Source: Cyclobacterium sp. | GTDB taxonomy: Bacteria > Bacteroidota > Bacteroidia > Cytophagales > Cyclobacteriaceae | NCBI RefSeq assembly: GCF_014762705.1 | Contig: NZ_JABURL010000084.1 | Location: forward strand, 1-64,000 | Reading direction: 5' to 3' | DNA: 64,000 bases | Shown: in pieces, positions 16,473-25,861 of the stretch | Numbering within the stretch: the stretch's first letter is position 1 | How the letters are laid out: the number at the start of each line of letters is the position of its first letter | Program-made: the position numbers and the translations under genes | Notes under the pieces: model-generated | Databases searched by the model: none | Seen by the model: the letters and a program-made list of their open reading frames with translations, nothing else | Told to the model about the DNA's origin: nothing

Positions 16473-18944
16473 ATGATTCAACCTATTAATATAAAAAAAT
16501 TTGCCGGCAATTATGGGGGAAAGTTCCTTGGTTTATCAGGCAGCGACCAAATTAGCCAGGTTGCCATTGACTCAAGGAAAATCCAATCGGGAGAGGAAAC
16601 CCTATTCGTTGCCCTGGATGGATCGAGGCAGAAAGGTTCGGATTTTGCTGAGGATGCACACAGGCGAAATGTTAGAAATTTTATTCTTCCCTTAGCTGGG
16701 GAAAAAAATACAGACAACCTTGAAAATTCCAATATTTTATTGGTGGAAAAACCCCTCTATGCCTTACAGGAATTGGCGGTAATGAACAGGGAAGCATTTA
16801 AGGGGCCGGTAGTAGGCATTACGGGTAGCAATGGTAAAACCATCGTAAAAGAATGGTTGGCACAAGTATTATCTCAGGATTTCCAGGTATTTAAAAGCCC
16901 AAAAAGCTACAACAGTCAGATAGGAGTTGCATTATCGGCATTGGAAATCCAATCCCGGCATCAGATTGCATTGCTGGAGGCAGGAATCTCCCAACCGGGA
17001 GAAATGGACCGTCTAAAGCAAATCATTCAACCACAACTTGGTATTTTTACCAATATCGGCAGTGCTCATGATGAGAACTTTGATAATTTGGAAACAAAAA
17101 TCAAAGAAAAATACAAACTCTTCACTGAGGTTAAATACCTGATTTACAGAAAAGACCATTCAAGAATAAATCACCTCCTCAAAAAGGCCTTTGATCACGA
17201 TAGGTTGATCAGTTGGTCGGATAAAAGCGGGGCAGATTATATGCTTTCTGTTCGACCGGAAAAAAACGGGTCTAAAATATTTATGGCGGCCAGAGATTTA
17301 CGGACCTACACGTTTTTTACTACTTTCAGAGATCCCGCCTCCCTGGAAAATATCAGGCATGTGATCGTATCCTGTATGACTTTGGGAATGAAGCCTGAAA
17401 ATATACAAAAGGGCTTGCAGTTGCTGCACGCAGTAGAAATGAGACTGACCCTAAAGTCGGGAATTAACAGGTCTCTCTTAATTGATGACAGCTATAACAA
17501 TGACCTTGCCGGACTGGAAATTGCCCTGGAATTTATGGCTCACCAAAGGAATCCCACGGGAAGAAAAATATTGATCCTTTCAGAAATGCTCCAGGAAGGT
17601 GATGAGATTGCTCTTTTTCAGAAAATTGCAGGTTTATCGGAGCATTACGAAATTGATTTATTTGTAGGTGTTGGAAAGCACTTTTCCCATTACATGCATT
17701 TGTTCCCAAAACAAAGCATTTTTTTTTCAGATACCGCTAGCTTATTGGAAAATATACCCGGTTTCAGTTTGGATAAAGATTTGATTTTGGTAAAAGGAGC
17801 CAGGGATTTTCATTTTGAAAAGATTATTCAATTGCTGGAAGCACAGGTACATGAGACTGTTTTGGAAATTAACCTAAATGCACTGCGTCATAATTTCAAT
17901 TTTTATAAGCGCATTCTTCGCCCGGAAACCAAAATAATGGTGATGGTAAAAGCTTTTGCGTACGGTGGTGGATCCGCAGAAATTGCGAACCACTTGCAAA
18001 AAATCGGCGCCGATTATCTATCAGTTGCTTATATAGATGAGGGAGTATACCTCAGGCAAAAGGGTGTCACCCTTCCCATAATGGTCATGAATCCCGACAT
18101 GCAACATTTAAATTTGATTCAGGAATATGATTTGGAACCTGTTGTTTACAATAGGCGAACTTTACAGGATTTGACTTCTTCACCCATTGGCCAGCCGAAG
18201 GGTATTTCCATTCATCTGGAATTGGATACTGGCATGAGCCGATTGGGATTTGTTGAAACCGATCTGGAAGATATCCTGACACTACTCGGAAAGCACAAGG
18301 AAATCCAATTAGCGGGACTTTTTACACATTTGGCTGGTGCAGATGAGGCCATACATGAAGATTTCAGCAGGAAACAGCTCAAGACCTTTGACCGGATCAG
18401 TAAAGTCATCATGAGTACCCTTTCTTGTCGTCCAATAAGACATGCCCTGAATTCTGCAGGTATCGTCCGTTTTCCGGATCAGGCCTTTGACATGGTCCGG
18501 CTGGGAATTGGGTTACACGGAATAGAAATCAACCAACTTGAGCAGGAGAAGCTACTGCCTGTTGCTACCTTAAAAACGGTTGTGTCTCAAATAAAAAAAT
18601 TGACCAAAGCAGATACCATAGGATATGGGAGGCAAGGGAAATTGATGCAGGATGGAAAAATCGCAACTCTGGCAATTGGTTATGCAGATGGATATGACAG
18701 GCGTTTTGGCAACGGAAAGGCATTTGTAATGATACAAGGAAAAAGGGCTAGCACTATTGGCAATATATGTATGGATATGTGCATGGTAGACGTTTCAGGT
18801 TTGCAGGTGAGAGAAGGAGATGAGGTAATCCTGTTTGGCAAAGAACCCTCCCTTCAGTATTTAGCAGCTCAAATAGGCACCATTCCCTACGAATTACTCA
18901 CAGGAATAGGCATGCGCGTCAAAAGACAATATATCCTGGATTGA
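16473..18944 (+). CDS. Bifunctional MurF ligase / alanine racemase
   Basis: A fusion of two cell-wall enzymes in one chain of 823 residues. Residues about 1-455 are MurF (UDP-MurNAc-tripeptide:D-Ala-D-Ala ligase) with the ATP loop GITGSNGKTIVKEW (about 113-126). Residues about 460-823 are a PLP-dependent alanine racemase with the Schiff-base lysine in MVMVKAFAYGGG (Lys near 493), the catalytic tyrosine in DTIGYGRQG, and GNICMDMCMVDV near the end. The fusion is known in Bacteroidota and links D-Ala supply to its use. The ATG at 16473 (MIQPINIKKFAG) matches the usual MurF start better than that at 16419. The MurF half has GKTI instead of the more usual GKTT in the P-loop. Confidence 0.93.
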   Translation: MIQPINIKKFAGNYGGKFLGLSGSDQISQVAIDSRKIQSGEETLFVALDGSRQKGSDFAEDAHRRNVRNFILPLAGEKNTDNLENSNILLVEKPLYALQELAVMNREAFKGPVVGITGSNGKTIVKEWLAQVLSQDFQVFKSPKSYNSQIGVALSALEIQSRHQIALLEAGISQPGEMDRLKQIIQPQLGIFTNIGSAHDENFDNLETKIKEKYKLFTEVKYLIYRKDHSRINHLLKKAFDHDRLISWSDKSGADYMLSVRPEKNGSKIFMAARDLRTYTFFTTFRDPASLENIRHVIVSCMTLGMKPENIQKGLQLLHAVEMRLTLKSGINRSLLIDDSYNNDLAGLEIALEFMAHQRNPTGRKILILSEMLQEGDEIALFQKIAGLSEHYEIDLFVGVGKHFSHYMHLFPKQSIFFSDTASLLENIPGFSLDKDLILVKGARDFHFEKIIQLLEAQVHETVLEINLNALRHNFNFYKRILRPETKIMVMVKAFAYGGGSAEIANHLQKIGADYLSVAYIDEGVYLRQKGVTLPIMVMNPDMQHLNLIQEYDLEPVVYNRRTLQDLTSSPIGQPKGISIHLELDTGMSRLGFVETDLEDILTLLGKHKEIQLAGLFTHLAGADEAIHEDFSRKQLKTFDRISKVIMSTLSCRPIRHALNSAGIVRFPDQAFDMVRLGIGLHGIEINQLEQEKLLPVATLKTVVSQIKKLTKADTIGYGRQGKLMQDGKIATLAIGYADGYDRRFGNGKAFVMIQGKRASTIGNICMDMCMVDVSGLQVREGDEVILFGKEPSLQYLAAQIGTIPYELLTGIGMRVKRQYILD

Positions 18945-19303
18945 ATCTCAGTGTATTTCGTCCAAAACAGCTGCTGTATTGGATATATTTTCGTTTATTT
19001 GTGATTTAATTCTGAGGTTGAAATAGGTTTTAATCCGTAAGCTTGAGAAAAAATTGAGTCAATCTAGTGTCTGATTTCATCTGTATATAATTTGTCTTTA
19101 AGTGGTCAGATGGAATCTCGCATGCTTTAAAATTATACCACTGTGTTACGGATTCGTCATGCTCGATTTCATGCTATTGATTTCTTGCAAATCCAGGTGG
19201 TAAAGCAAAAGGATCAGATCCGTTCCCGGAGTTTTGGGATAAGTGGAATAAAATCCTGCTGCACAAAACGTTTTACATTCTGTTATTTAAAAAAACATCC
19301 CTG
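18945..19303. other. Intergenic region, no gene seen
   Basis: 359 bp between murF-alr and the lipoprotein gene at 19304. No ORF with protein-like composition on either strand, no strong hairpin and no repeat. It presumably holds the promoter of the lipoprotein-Wzi unit, but no clear TAnnTTTG element was found. Confidence 0.5.
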
Positions 19304-19966
19304 ATGTTATCCTTTTCGATAAAAAACAAGCTCCTTTCCCTACTTCAAATTATTTTTGTGGGCTGTTGGTTCTCTTGCGAGACGAGGCTACAGGAAGAGG
19401 TGAAAATTTATGATAATGACTTTTCTCAATCCGACTTGTTGAATTTTGAAAGTGGGAGGTTATTTGATTTTAACGGGGATATGGTTTTGGGCTATTTCCA
19501 CAATGAAGAAATTCTCCTGAACCTGCGGGATCTCCCTGCCCACAATGCCATCAAAGTGACAATTGATCTTTTGCTGCATGATAGCTGGGACGGAAATCCG
19601 GACAATATCGGTGGTCCTGACTTCTGGTACATGCAATTGAATGGACAGGAAGTGCTGCGGACCACCTTCTCCAACAGCCCATGTGAATCCACCTATTGCC
19701 TATACCAATCTTACCCGGATAATTATCCCCGGTTTTATGAACCCAAAACAGCAGCTGAGAGCAGCGATCTACCGGGTCGTTGCCAATATCAAAACAGCCT
19801 GGGCTGGACCAGCCGCTACCAAATCACCAAAATCATCAGCCACTCGGCAAGTAATCTGGAAATCGTCTGCGGAGATGAATTGAAACAGGAAAATGCGGCC
19901 GATCCGGTGTGCGATGAGAGCTGGTCCATTGCAAGAATTCAGGTGAGCACCATGACGCTAAATTGA
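19304..19966 (+). CDS. Predicted lipoprotein of unknown function
   Basis: 220 residues. The N-terminus has a hydrophobic stretch ending in VGCWFSC, so lipid attachment at one of the two cysteines is likely. The mature part looks beta-rich, with LLLHDSWDGNPDNIGGPDF, FWYMQLNGQEVLRTTFSN and several further cysteines (about 130, 134, 161, 187 and 200) that could form disulfides. The SWDG..GPDFW pattern resembles lectin-like sandwich domains, but I cannot assign a family. It lies 7 bp before the Wzi-like gene on the same strand, so the two are probably an outer-envelope unit. Confidence 0.6.
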   Translation: MLSFSIKNKLLSLLQIIFVGCWFSCETRLQEEVKIYDNDFSQSDLLNFESGRLFDFNGDMVLGYFHNEEILLNLRDLPAHNAIKVTIDLLLHDSWDGNPDNIGGPDFWYMQLNGQEVLRTTFSNSPCESTYCLYQSYPDNYPRFYEPKTAAESSDLPGRCQYQNSLGWTSRYQITKIISHSASNLEIVCGDELKQENAADPVCDESWSIARIQVSTMTLN

Positions 19967-19973
19967 ACTGAAA

Positions 19974-21689
19974 ATGAGCAATAAATACCTTTCCCCCTAT
20001 TCTCTGGTCTGCTTCCTCGTTTTAATAAGCTGTGTGGTATTCCCATCCCGGGTTTTCAGCCAAAGTGTTAGCCTCAACCTTCCGGTTTATGGAGACTATA
20101 TGCGCAGGCAACAGCTTTTGGGGAATTTATCAGAAGAAAGTAGTTTTATGATCCGCCCATTATACCCTACCGAGGTATTTGATACTTCAAATGGGCTTGA
20201 TCTGGATGAGACCTTTACCGATGAGGATTTATCCGAATTCAATTTTAGCACCAAAGATAAAAAGGGCCGTTTTCAGGTACTTCCCCTGATGTTTAGGGGG
20301 CAGTATAATGCGGAATACGCCTTTGGCATCAATGACGGCCCCATGATTCCCAATAAGGGCATGCAATACCTTTTTAATGCAGGTGTTTTTTTTGAATATG
20401 GGCCCTTGAGCATTCAGTTCCAACCTGAAGTCCTGCATGCTGCTAACCAGGATTTTCAGGGCTTTCCACTGGATCATTGGGGAAGTACCTGGCTGCAATA
20501 TTACGAATGGCTCAATACTGCTGATATACCGGAAAGGTTTGGGGGTTCTCCTTATACCCAATTGGGCCTGGGACAATCCAGTATACGGCTAAATGTAAGG
20601 GAGTTTTCATTGGGCATATCCAACGAAAACCTCTGGTGGGGTCCTGGCAGAAGGTCGTCCCTCTTGATGAGCAACAATGCTCCCGGCTTTCTACACCTCA
20701 CCTTAAATACCAGAAAGCCTGTCCAAACAGCTATCGGCGGATTTGAAGGTCAATTGATCGCAGGGAAATTACAGTCCTCAGGTTTTGAACCTCCACACCA
20801 TAATTATATTTATGCCAATACGCCGCTTTACGTTCCCAAAAGACGGGATGAGGATTGGAGGTATGTATCGGGCCTGATACTGACTTACCAACCCAAGTGG
20901 TTGCCAGGTCTCTTTCTTGGCTTTAGTTCTGTCTCCCAAATGTACCATACAGATCAGGAAAACCTGGCCGATTACCTGCCCGTTTTTAACGGAGAAAAGG
21001 GACCGGAAAGCATTTCCAGGCCTGATGTAGACCAAAGGAACCAGCTCAGTGCCGGTTATTTCAGGTGGATGGATGTCAGTGGTCATTTTGAATTTTACGG
21101 CGAATACGGCTCCAATGGCAATAGCAGAAGCCTTTCAGATTTTCTGATCAATCCGGATAAAAACAGGGCATTTACTTTTGGTTTTATCAACCTGATTCCT
21201 TTAAAAAATAGTGAAGAATTTTTTCAAATAGGCATGGAAATGACGCAAACCGGTCAAACCATCAGGGAGGTAATTCTTGCCAAAAACAGCTGGTACACCC
21301 ACCCTCATGTGAGGCATGGATACACACACAAGGGCCAGGTTTTGGGTTTTGGTTATGGTCCCGGAAGCAATGTGCTTTCTCTGGACGCTTCCTGGGTGAA
21401 AAATTTTAACCGATTGGGGTTTCAACTGGAGTATATCAACCATAACAACGATTTCTATTACAAGCGTTTTGAAGAAATCAAGGATTGGCGGAGAAAATAT
21501 GTGGACATTGTACCCTCAATATTGGCAGAATGGAGGTTCGATAACCTGCTGGTTTCCGGAACATTCCAGTATGTGAGTACCCTTAATTACAAATGGTATC
21601 TGGAAAATCATCCTGAAATTTATTTCGTGCCTGGTCTTGACCAAAATACCATTGTAGGTAACATTGGAATTTCCTACCTCATCAAATGA
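19974..21689 (+). CDS. Capsule assembly Wzi family outer membrane protein
   Basis: 571 residues with a signal peptide (cleavage near RVFSQ). Features of the Wzi family in Bacteroidota: NENLWWGPGRRSSLLMSNNA (about 218-237), then LNTRKPVQTAIGGFEGQLIAGKL, and many aromatic-ended amphipathic strands to a C-terminal ISYLIK. Wzi proteins are outer-membrane beta-barrels that bind and order capsular polysaccharide at the surface; no other capsule gene is nearby. The stop lies only 2 bp from that of the convergent M28 peptidase gene. Confidence 0.8.
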   Translation: MSNKYLSPYSLVCFLVLISCVVFPSRVFSQSVSLNLPVYGDYMRRQQLLGNLSEESSFMIRPLYPTEVFDTSNGLDLDETFTDEDLSEFNFSTKDKKGRFQVLPLMFRGQYNAEYAFGINDGPMIPNKGMQYLFNAGVFFEYGPLSIQFQPEVLHAANQDFQGFPLDHWGSTWLQYYEWLNTADIPERFGGSPYTQLGLGQSSIRLNVREFSLGISNENLWWGPGRRSSLLMSNNAPGFLHLTLNTRKPVQTAIGGFEGQLIAGKLQSSGFEPPHHNYIYANTPLYVPKRRDEDWRYVSGLILTYQPKWLPGLFLGFSSVSQMYHTDQENLADYLPVFNGEKGPESISRPDVDQRNQLSAGYFRWMDVSGHFEFYGEYGSNGNSRSLSDFLINPDKNRAFTFGFINLIPLKNSEEFFQIGMEMTQTGQTIREVILAKNSWYTHPHVRHGYTHKGQVLGFGYGPGSNVLSLDASWVKNFNRLGFQLEYINHNNDFYYKRFEEIKDWRRKYVDIVPSILAEWRFDNLLVSGTFQYVSTLNYKWYLENHPEIYFVPGLDQNTIVGNIGISYLIK

Positions 21690-21691
21690 GA

Positions 21692-22588
21692 TCAAGGTAT
21701 GCTTTGATCGATACCGATAATGGTTTCTAAAATCAACTCGCTTGCCTGGATGAAAAAATCCTGTTGTATATTTTCAAAAGTATCAGTTGGCTGGTGGTAA
21801 TCCCGGTGATCCTCTACTCCAAAATAAATGAAGGGCACCCCTCGCTCATGGAAAGGGCCATGGTCTGATGCTTTGCTCCAGTCCTTCTCTCCTGGAGCTC
21901 CGTCATTCCCCAATACCAAACGAATGGGAGAATTTCCCGCTGCGTCAAGCAAATGACTTCTGAATTGAGGATAAAACCGGGTGCCTACTGCATAGAGGGT
22001 ATTGTCATCACTTCTGCTGATCATGTCCATGTTGATTACAGCTTTCACCTGTTCCAATGGAAAAGGAAAATCCCTAACCAGGGCTCTGGCACCCAATAAT
22101 CCCTTTTCTTCCGCATCACATGCCACTATCATAACCGAATGGTTGGGAGGATTTTCTGCTAAATAAGCCGCGATGCTCAGAAGGGCCGCCGTACCAGAGG
22201 CGTTGTCATCGGCTCCATTGAAAATCACCTCTCCTTTCTTTCCCAAATGGTCATAATGGGCCATGATCACCAGTATGTCATCGGTGACTGTGCCTGGAAT
22301 AAAGCCGACAAAGTTTGTGCCCTGACCCATGTCCTGATTGCCGGCTTCAAGCCTGAATTTCTGGACAAACCCTGGAAATTGACTACTTAAACCCAAGGCT
22401 TTGAAACGCTCTGCAATGAATTTCCCTGCTTTGATATTTCCTTCACTCATTGCTGACCTACCTTCAAGGCCATCCGAAGAAAGATACTGAATATCTTCAA
22501 TTAGAGTCTGCTGATCAATTTTCTGGCACCATCCTTCCAGGGGACCAAACCCAAAAAATAATAAAATAAGTGGCACAATCGTTTTCAT
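21692..22588 (-). CDS. M28 family zinc peptidase
   Basis: 298 residues with a signal peptide ending near GWCQK. The two-zinc site of M28 is complete: AHYDHLG (His), NGADDNASGTA (bridging Asp), CDAEEKGLLGA (Glu), NMDMISR (Asp) and the late His in SDHGPFHERG or EDHRDYHQPTD. M28 enzymes release N-terminal amino acids; a periplasmic aminopeptidase is the likely role. Convergent with the Wzi-like gene, no operon partner. Confidence 0.9.
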   Translation of the reverse strand: MKTIVPLILLFFGFGPLEGWCQKIDQQTLIEDIQYLSSDGLEGRSAMSEGNIKAGKFIAERFKALGLSSQFPGFVQKFRLEAGNQDMGQGTNFVGFIPGTVTDDILVIMAHYDHLGKKGEVIFNGADDNASGTAALLSIAAYLAENPPNHSVMIVACDAEEKGLLGARALVRDFPFPLEQVKAVINMDMISRSDDNTLYAVGTRFYPQFRSHLLDAAGNSPIRLVLGNDGAPGEKDWSKASDHGPFHERGVPFIYFGVEDHRDYHQPTDTFENIQQDFFIQASELILETIIGIDQSIP

Positions 22589-22662
22589 ATCAAAAGATTT
22601 TAATAGAACTTGTGTATATTCGTGAAAATACTAAACTTTAACATGTGGATGTGATTTTGTGT

Positions 22663-23652
22663 ATGAAATATCTTTTTCCAGCAGTGATTCTAGCTTTTTT
22701 TTCCCTGCAAAGTTATGGCCAATCCACCACAGTAGATCAATTTTTAAATGGGAAATCGGTCGTTTTAATTTCCGCCTCAGGTACCGCAGATCCTGCTTTA
22801 AGCTGGAAAGGCCTTGCTGAGGAAATTCATCCTGCACTTATACGTGCAGGTGGAGATCCCATCGCCTATTATGAATTGGAAGAAGTCATTTTATCAGATG
22901 CCATTAAAAATACCTATGCCGCTTTTTTCAATCAAAGATTGGTGAAAAACATTGTTCTGCTAATCAGAAAAAGTAATGGTGATTATTACGGCCATATTTT
23001 CCCCTTTTCGGGCAATGCAAATATTATTTCTCCGGGAAACAGCTGGTCGGGTACCTCATCAAATTTGGAAGGGCTAAAAGAGGAATTGGCATCCATTGGC
23101 ACCGGTAAAAAAAGTGAAAATTTTTTGGTCATAGAGGTGCCAGAATATCCTATGGTACCTGGTCTGGAAGCTAGTGCTGCCGGAAGTGCCTTTATACCCA
23201 GGGCACCATTAAACCTCGATGCCTTTAAATTGGGCATATTGCTAACAGGAGCGTCTGGAAATGAAGGTTTTCTGACTACATTCAGACATGACATTTATGG
23301 AAAACCCGAGGCTCAGGTAGAGGCCGAGCAAAGGGCGGAAAGAGAAGGTTTGGAGTCCATATTTTCCAACCATTACCCTTATCAGGTGGAATTCCTGACT
23401 AGTGCCAAATCCAATCAGGAATTGATCGGTGAAGGAATTCAGTTTATTCTGATGAAACAGGAAGGACGGGAAGCTGATTTGATGCAAAGTATGGGGGTGT
23501 CTGTTCAGGACATTGAAAACCCCGATAGAATTGTGGTGAAGTATTATATCCGGTTTTTGGTTAGAAATGAGCTGTATATAGGGGAAACATGGGATGCTGA
23601 TCCTGACTGGAATACCGCCTTAAGAAGTTTTTTGCAACAAATCGTACCATAA
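22663..23652 (+). CDS. Exported protein of unknown function, conserved style
   Basis: 329 residues from the ATG at 22663, chosen because MKYLFPAVILAFFSLQSYGQ is a good signal peptide; the frame opens at 22645. The mature protein begins TTVDQFLNGKSVVLISASG and has a mixed alpha/beta pattern (VVLISASGTADPALSWKGLA, KNIVLLIRKSNGDYYGHIFPF, FKLGILLTGASGNEGFLTTF). It ends in a strand-rich part with WDADPDWNTALRSFLQQIV. No catalytic motif is recognised. It is divergent from the M28 gene with 74 bp between the chosen starts. Confidence 0.65.
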   Translation: MKYLFPAVILAFFSLQSYGQSTTVDQFLNGKSVVLISASGTADPALSWKGLAEEIHPALIRAGGDPIAYYELEEVILSDAIKNTYAAFFNQRLVKNIVLLIRKSNGDYYGHIFPFSGNANIISPGNSWSGTSSNLEGLKEELASIGTGKKSENFLVIEVPEYPMVPGLEASAAGSAFIPRAPLNLDAFKLGILLTGASGNEGFLTTFRHDIYGKPEAQVEAEQRAEREGLESIFSNHYPYQVEFLTSAKSNQELIGEGIQFILMKQEGREADLMQSMGVSVQDIENPDRIVVKYYIRFLVRNELYIGETWDADPDWNTALRSFLQQIVP

Positions 23653-23680
23653 AAAAGGGTATGCCACTTTGGACATACCC
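23651..23680 (-). terminator. Rho-independent terminator of the thioredoxin unit
   Basis: On the minus strand, GGGTATG (23680-23674) pairs with CATACCC (23663-23657), followed by six T. The position fits the end of transcripts from 23746-24298. The plus strand has no T run after the stem. Confidence 0.7.
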
Positions 23681-23745
23681 TACACTTCGTTTCAGTAGAT
23701 TGATTTTTGGGTGATAAACAACTTTCCTACCTTTTCAAAGTGCAA

Positions 23746-24003
23746 TTATTTATCAATTGAACCCACTACCCGCTTCATAAAAGTATTCATGGCTTCTTTT
23801 TTATCCGTACCATCTTTGATCATTTGATTCACCTCAAGGGTACCATAAAGATTTGAGAGCAATTCACCCATTACATCCAATTCTTCATCCTTAAGGCTAC
23901 TGATTTCGGTCATTGATTCCAACAATTCGATGGTCTCAACCACCCAATCTTCGTCATTCTCTTCAATAAATTGCAATACATGTTTAATTATTGGTAATCT
24001 CAT
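23746..24003 (-). CDS. DUF6952-like small protein
   Basis: 85 residues, acidic and helical (MRLPIIKHVLQFIEENDEDW, then SLKDEELDVMGELLSNLYG, ending AMNTFMKRVVGSID). It matches my memory of the DUF6952 family, which in Bacteroidota follows a thioredoxin gene as here. The start overlaps the end of the thioredoxin frame by 20 bp, indicating translational coupling. Function unknown; a redox-linked role is inferred only from the pairing. Confidence 0.75.
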   Translation of the reverse strand: MRLPIIKHVLQFIEENDEDWVVETIELLESMTEISSLKDEELDVMGELLSNLYGTLEVNQMIKDGTDKKEAMNTFMKRVVGSIDK

Positions 24004-24298
24004 TGATCAATGTTTTTAAAACTTCTTCTTTATTCGTTTGTACCTGATTGACAATGGCTCCCTTATCAAAAACAGCAAAAGTTGGCAAATTGGTTACCTG
24101 AGCAAGTTTCCTGGATTCTGGCAATTTCTCTGCATCCACATAAAGAAAGGTAATATCTTCAAAATTTTTGCTCAACCTTTTCATTTTTGGCTTCATGATC
24201 CTACAGTTCCCACACCAGGTGGCACCATATTGTACCACAACTTTCTCGTTGTCCTGAATAATTTGAGCTAAATTATCTGATTCTAGTTCTTGTAGCAT
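23984..24298 (-). CDS. Thioredoxin family protein
   Basis: 104 residues, one thioredoxin domain and no signal peptide, so cytoplasmic. The active site is WCGNC in YGATWCGNCRIMKPKMKRL, with the cis-proline in TNLPTFAVF. Asn replaces the usual Pro of WCGPC, which should change the redox potential. It is the first gene of a two-gene unit with the DUF6952-like gene and has its own predicted promoter at 24324-24355. Confidence 0.9.
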   Translation of the reverse strand: MLQELESDNLAQIIQDNEKVVVQYGATWCGNCRIMKPKMKRLSKNFEDITFLYVDAEKLPESRKLAQVTNLPTFAVFDKGAIVNQVQTNKEEVLKTLINEITNN

Positions 24299-24323
24299 AT
24301 AATATTTGGTTTTAAATAAGCCG

Positions 24324-24355
24324 CAAATTTAGTAACTATTATTTTTAAAATCCAA
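24324..24355 (-). promoter_or_regulatory. Predicted promoter of the thioredoxin gene
   Basis: On the minus strand TAAATTTG (24331-24324) matches the Bacteroidota -7 element TAnnTTTG. TTG (24355-24353) lies 21 nt upstream as a possible -33 element. It is 26 bp upstream of the thioredoxin start. Confidence 0.55.
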
Positions 24356-24385
24356 TTGATTATATCTATGAGTCTTATGTGACAT

Positions 24386-24955
24386 TTAATAAATGCTTTT
24401 ATTGACAAAAGGTATTAATGCAAGGGTAACGGCCTGTTGGTAATATTCCATCCTGTTGACAATACCGTTGGTAAGTATACCCACAGCCCCGTTGTTTTGT
24501 TTTGAATTGGTTCTTTTGAAAACCTGATCATCAGCCTCTCCCAGTTCCATGCCTTCCCTGATTAATTTTGACAAGGCTTCCGGGAGGAAAAACGTGGCGG
24601 TCTTGGCTTTTCCGATTTTATTGCTGCCGTCCATCACTACCATCCAGGCAAAGGCTACCATTTGCTCACCCACTTCATCAACTCCACCTTCAATACCCAC
24701 CCAAAAATCAGCTTCCGGAAACGCCTTTTTGGATTCATATGCCCGATTGTACGCTCCTGTATAAGTTTCTACATCTCCCATAGGCTGGGCACTTACATTC
24801 GGGTCTGCATTAAGACCCTGTACGATAAAATAGTCTTCAAAAATGGATTGAAATGCGTTTTCTGTACATTTGATCTTAACAGGGTTTTTGCTTCCTACAA
24901 TAACTAACTTTTGCCTTTTCTGGTCCTGCAGGTTTCTTCTTTTAGGGAATGCCAT
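24386..24955 (-). CDS. yjjX: Inosine/xanthosine triphosphatase, YjjX family
   Basis: 189 residues. YjjX-type enzymes hydrolyse ITP and XTP to keep damaged purines out of nucleic acids. Family segments: VIVGSKNPVKIKCTENAF (about 18-35), ADPNVSAQPMGDVETYTGA, FWVGIEGGVDEVG, and the end NNGAVGILTNGIVNRMEYYQQA. It is cytoplasmic and lies 30 bp downstream of the YebC gene on the same strand, probably in one transcript. Confidence 0.9.
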   Translation of the reverse strand: MAFPKRRNLQDQKRQKLVIVGSKNPVKIKCTENAFQSIFEDYFIVQGLNADPNVSAQPMGDVETYTGAYNRAYESKKAFPEADFWVGIEGGVDEVGEQMVAFAWMVVMDGSNKIGKAKTATFFLPEALSKLIREGMELGEADDQVFKRTNSKQNNGAVGILTNGIVNRMEYYQQAVTLALIPFVNKSIY

Positions 24956-24985
24956 TGGGTGAATTAAAGTTGAAAATAATTGGTT

Positions 24986-25693
24986 TTAGGCCATGTTGTG
25001 ATATACCTGGTTTACATCGTCATCTTCCTCCATCCGCTCTATCATTTTATTGATATCTTCCTCCTGCTCTGGGGTTATTTCTGTAGTAGACATGGGAAAA
25101 CGCTGCATGTCCGCACTAATGGTTTCTATACCTTTGTCTTCCAGGGCCTTTTGCATGTTGCCAAAGTCTTCAAAGGCCGTATAAACAAAGATTTCGCCTT
25201 CATTTTCATCAATGTCATCCAATCCATAATCAATCAGGTCCAGTTCCAATTCCTCCAGGTCCCAAGCCCCCTTTTCAAAACGAAAAACAGCTTTCCTTTC
25301 AAACATAAAACTTACGGATCCAGATGTACCCAGTGAACCACCTGCTTTCGTAAAATAATGCCGTATGTTGGCCACTGTTCTATTGATATTATCCGTTGAA
25401 GTTTCTACAATTACCGCAATGCCGTGAGGACCATATCCTTCATAAACCACCTCTTCATAATCCTTCTCATCTTTATTGCTTGCCCTGGCTATCGCTGCTT
25501 CTATCCTGTCCTTGGGCATGGAAGCCCCCTTGGCATTTTGAATCACCGTCCTTAATTTGGCATTGTTGACAGGGTCCGGGCCACCTGCCTTGACAGCCAT
25601 TACGATTTCCTTGCCCAGGCGGGTAAACACCTTGGACATTTTGCTCCATCTTTTGAATTTCCTTTCCTTTCTGAATTCAAATGCTCTTCCCAT
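24986..25693 (-). CDS. YebC/PmpR family DNA-binding or translation-associated protein
   Basis: 235 residues, full length for the family. Key segments: MGRAFEFRKERKFKRWSKM at the start, FTRLGKEIVMAVKAGGPDP, NAKGASMPKDRIEAAIARAS, and YEGYGPHGIAVIVE. Members have been described as transcription regulators (PmpR) and more recently as ribosome-associated factors that relieve stalling, so the exact role is open. The start at 25693 gives the canonical N-terminus. Upstream of yjjX. Confidence 0.93.
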   Translation of the reverse strand: MGRAFEFRKERKFKRWSKMSKVFTRLGKEIVMAVKAGGPDPVNNAKLRTVIQNAKGASMPKDRIEAAIARASNKDEKDYEEVVYEGYGPHGIAVIVETSTDNINRTVANIRHYFTKAGGSLGTSGSVSFMFERKAVFRFEKGAWDLEELELDLIDYGLDDIDENEGEIFVYTAFEDFGNMQKALEDKGIETISADMQRFPMSTTEITPEQEEDINKMIERMEEDDDVNQVYHNMA

Positions 25694-25861
25694 ATACTTT
25701 TTATTTCAGGTTTGTAAAAATAATTAAAAATTTGATTTGGACTACCATTAAAGTAAACAAAGAACTTTTCCTGCAAAACCATAAATTTGCCTTCCAATCC
25801 TCAAACCCTAACCCAATAGTTTCGTTTATATAACAGGTATTTTCACTTTAACGCCAGCACC

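Noticed and set aside
16473-18944. Frameshift or assembly error joining murF and alr
   Set aside because: The fused MurF-alanine racemase is a known arrangement in Bacteroidota, and the frame is continuous with both active sites intact.
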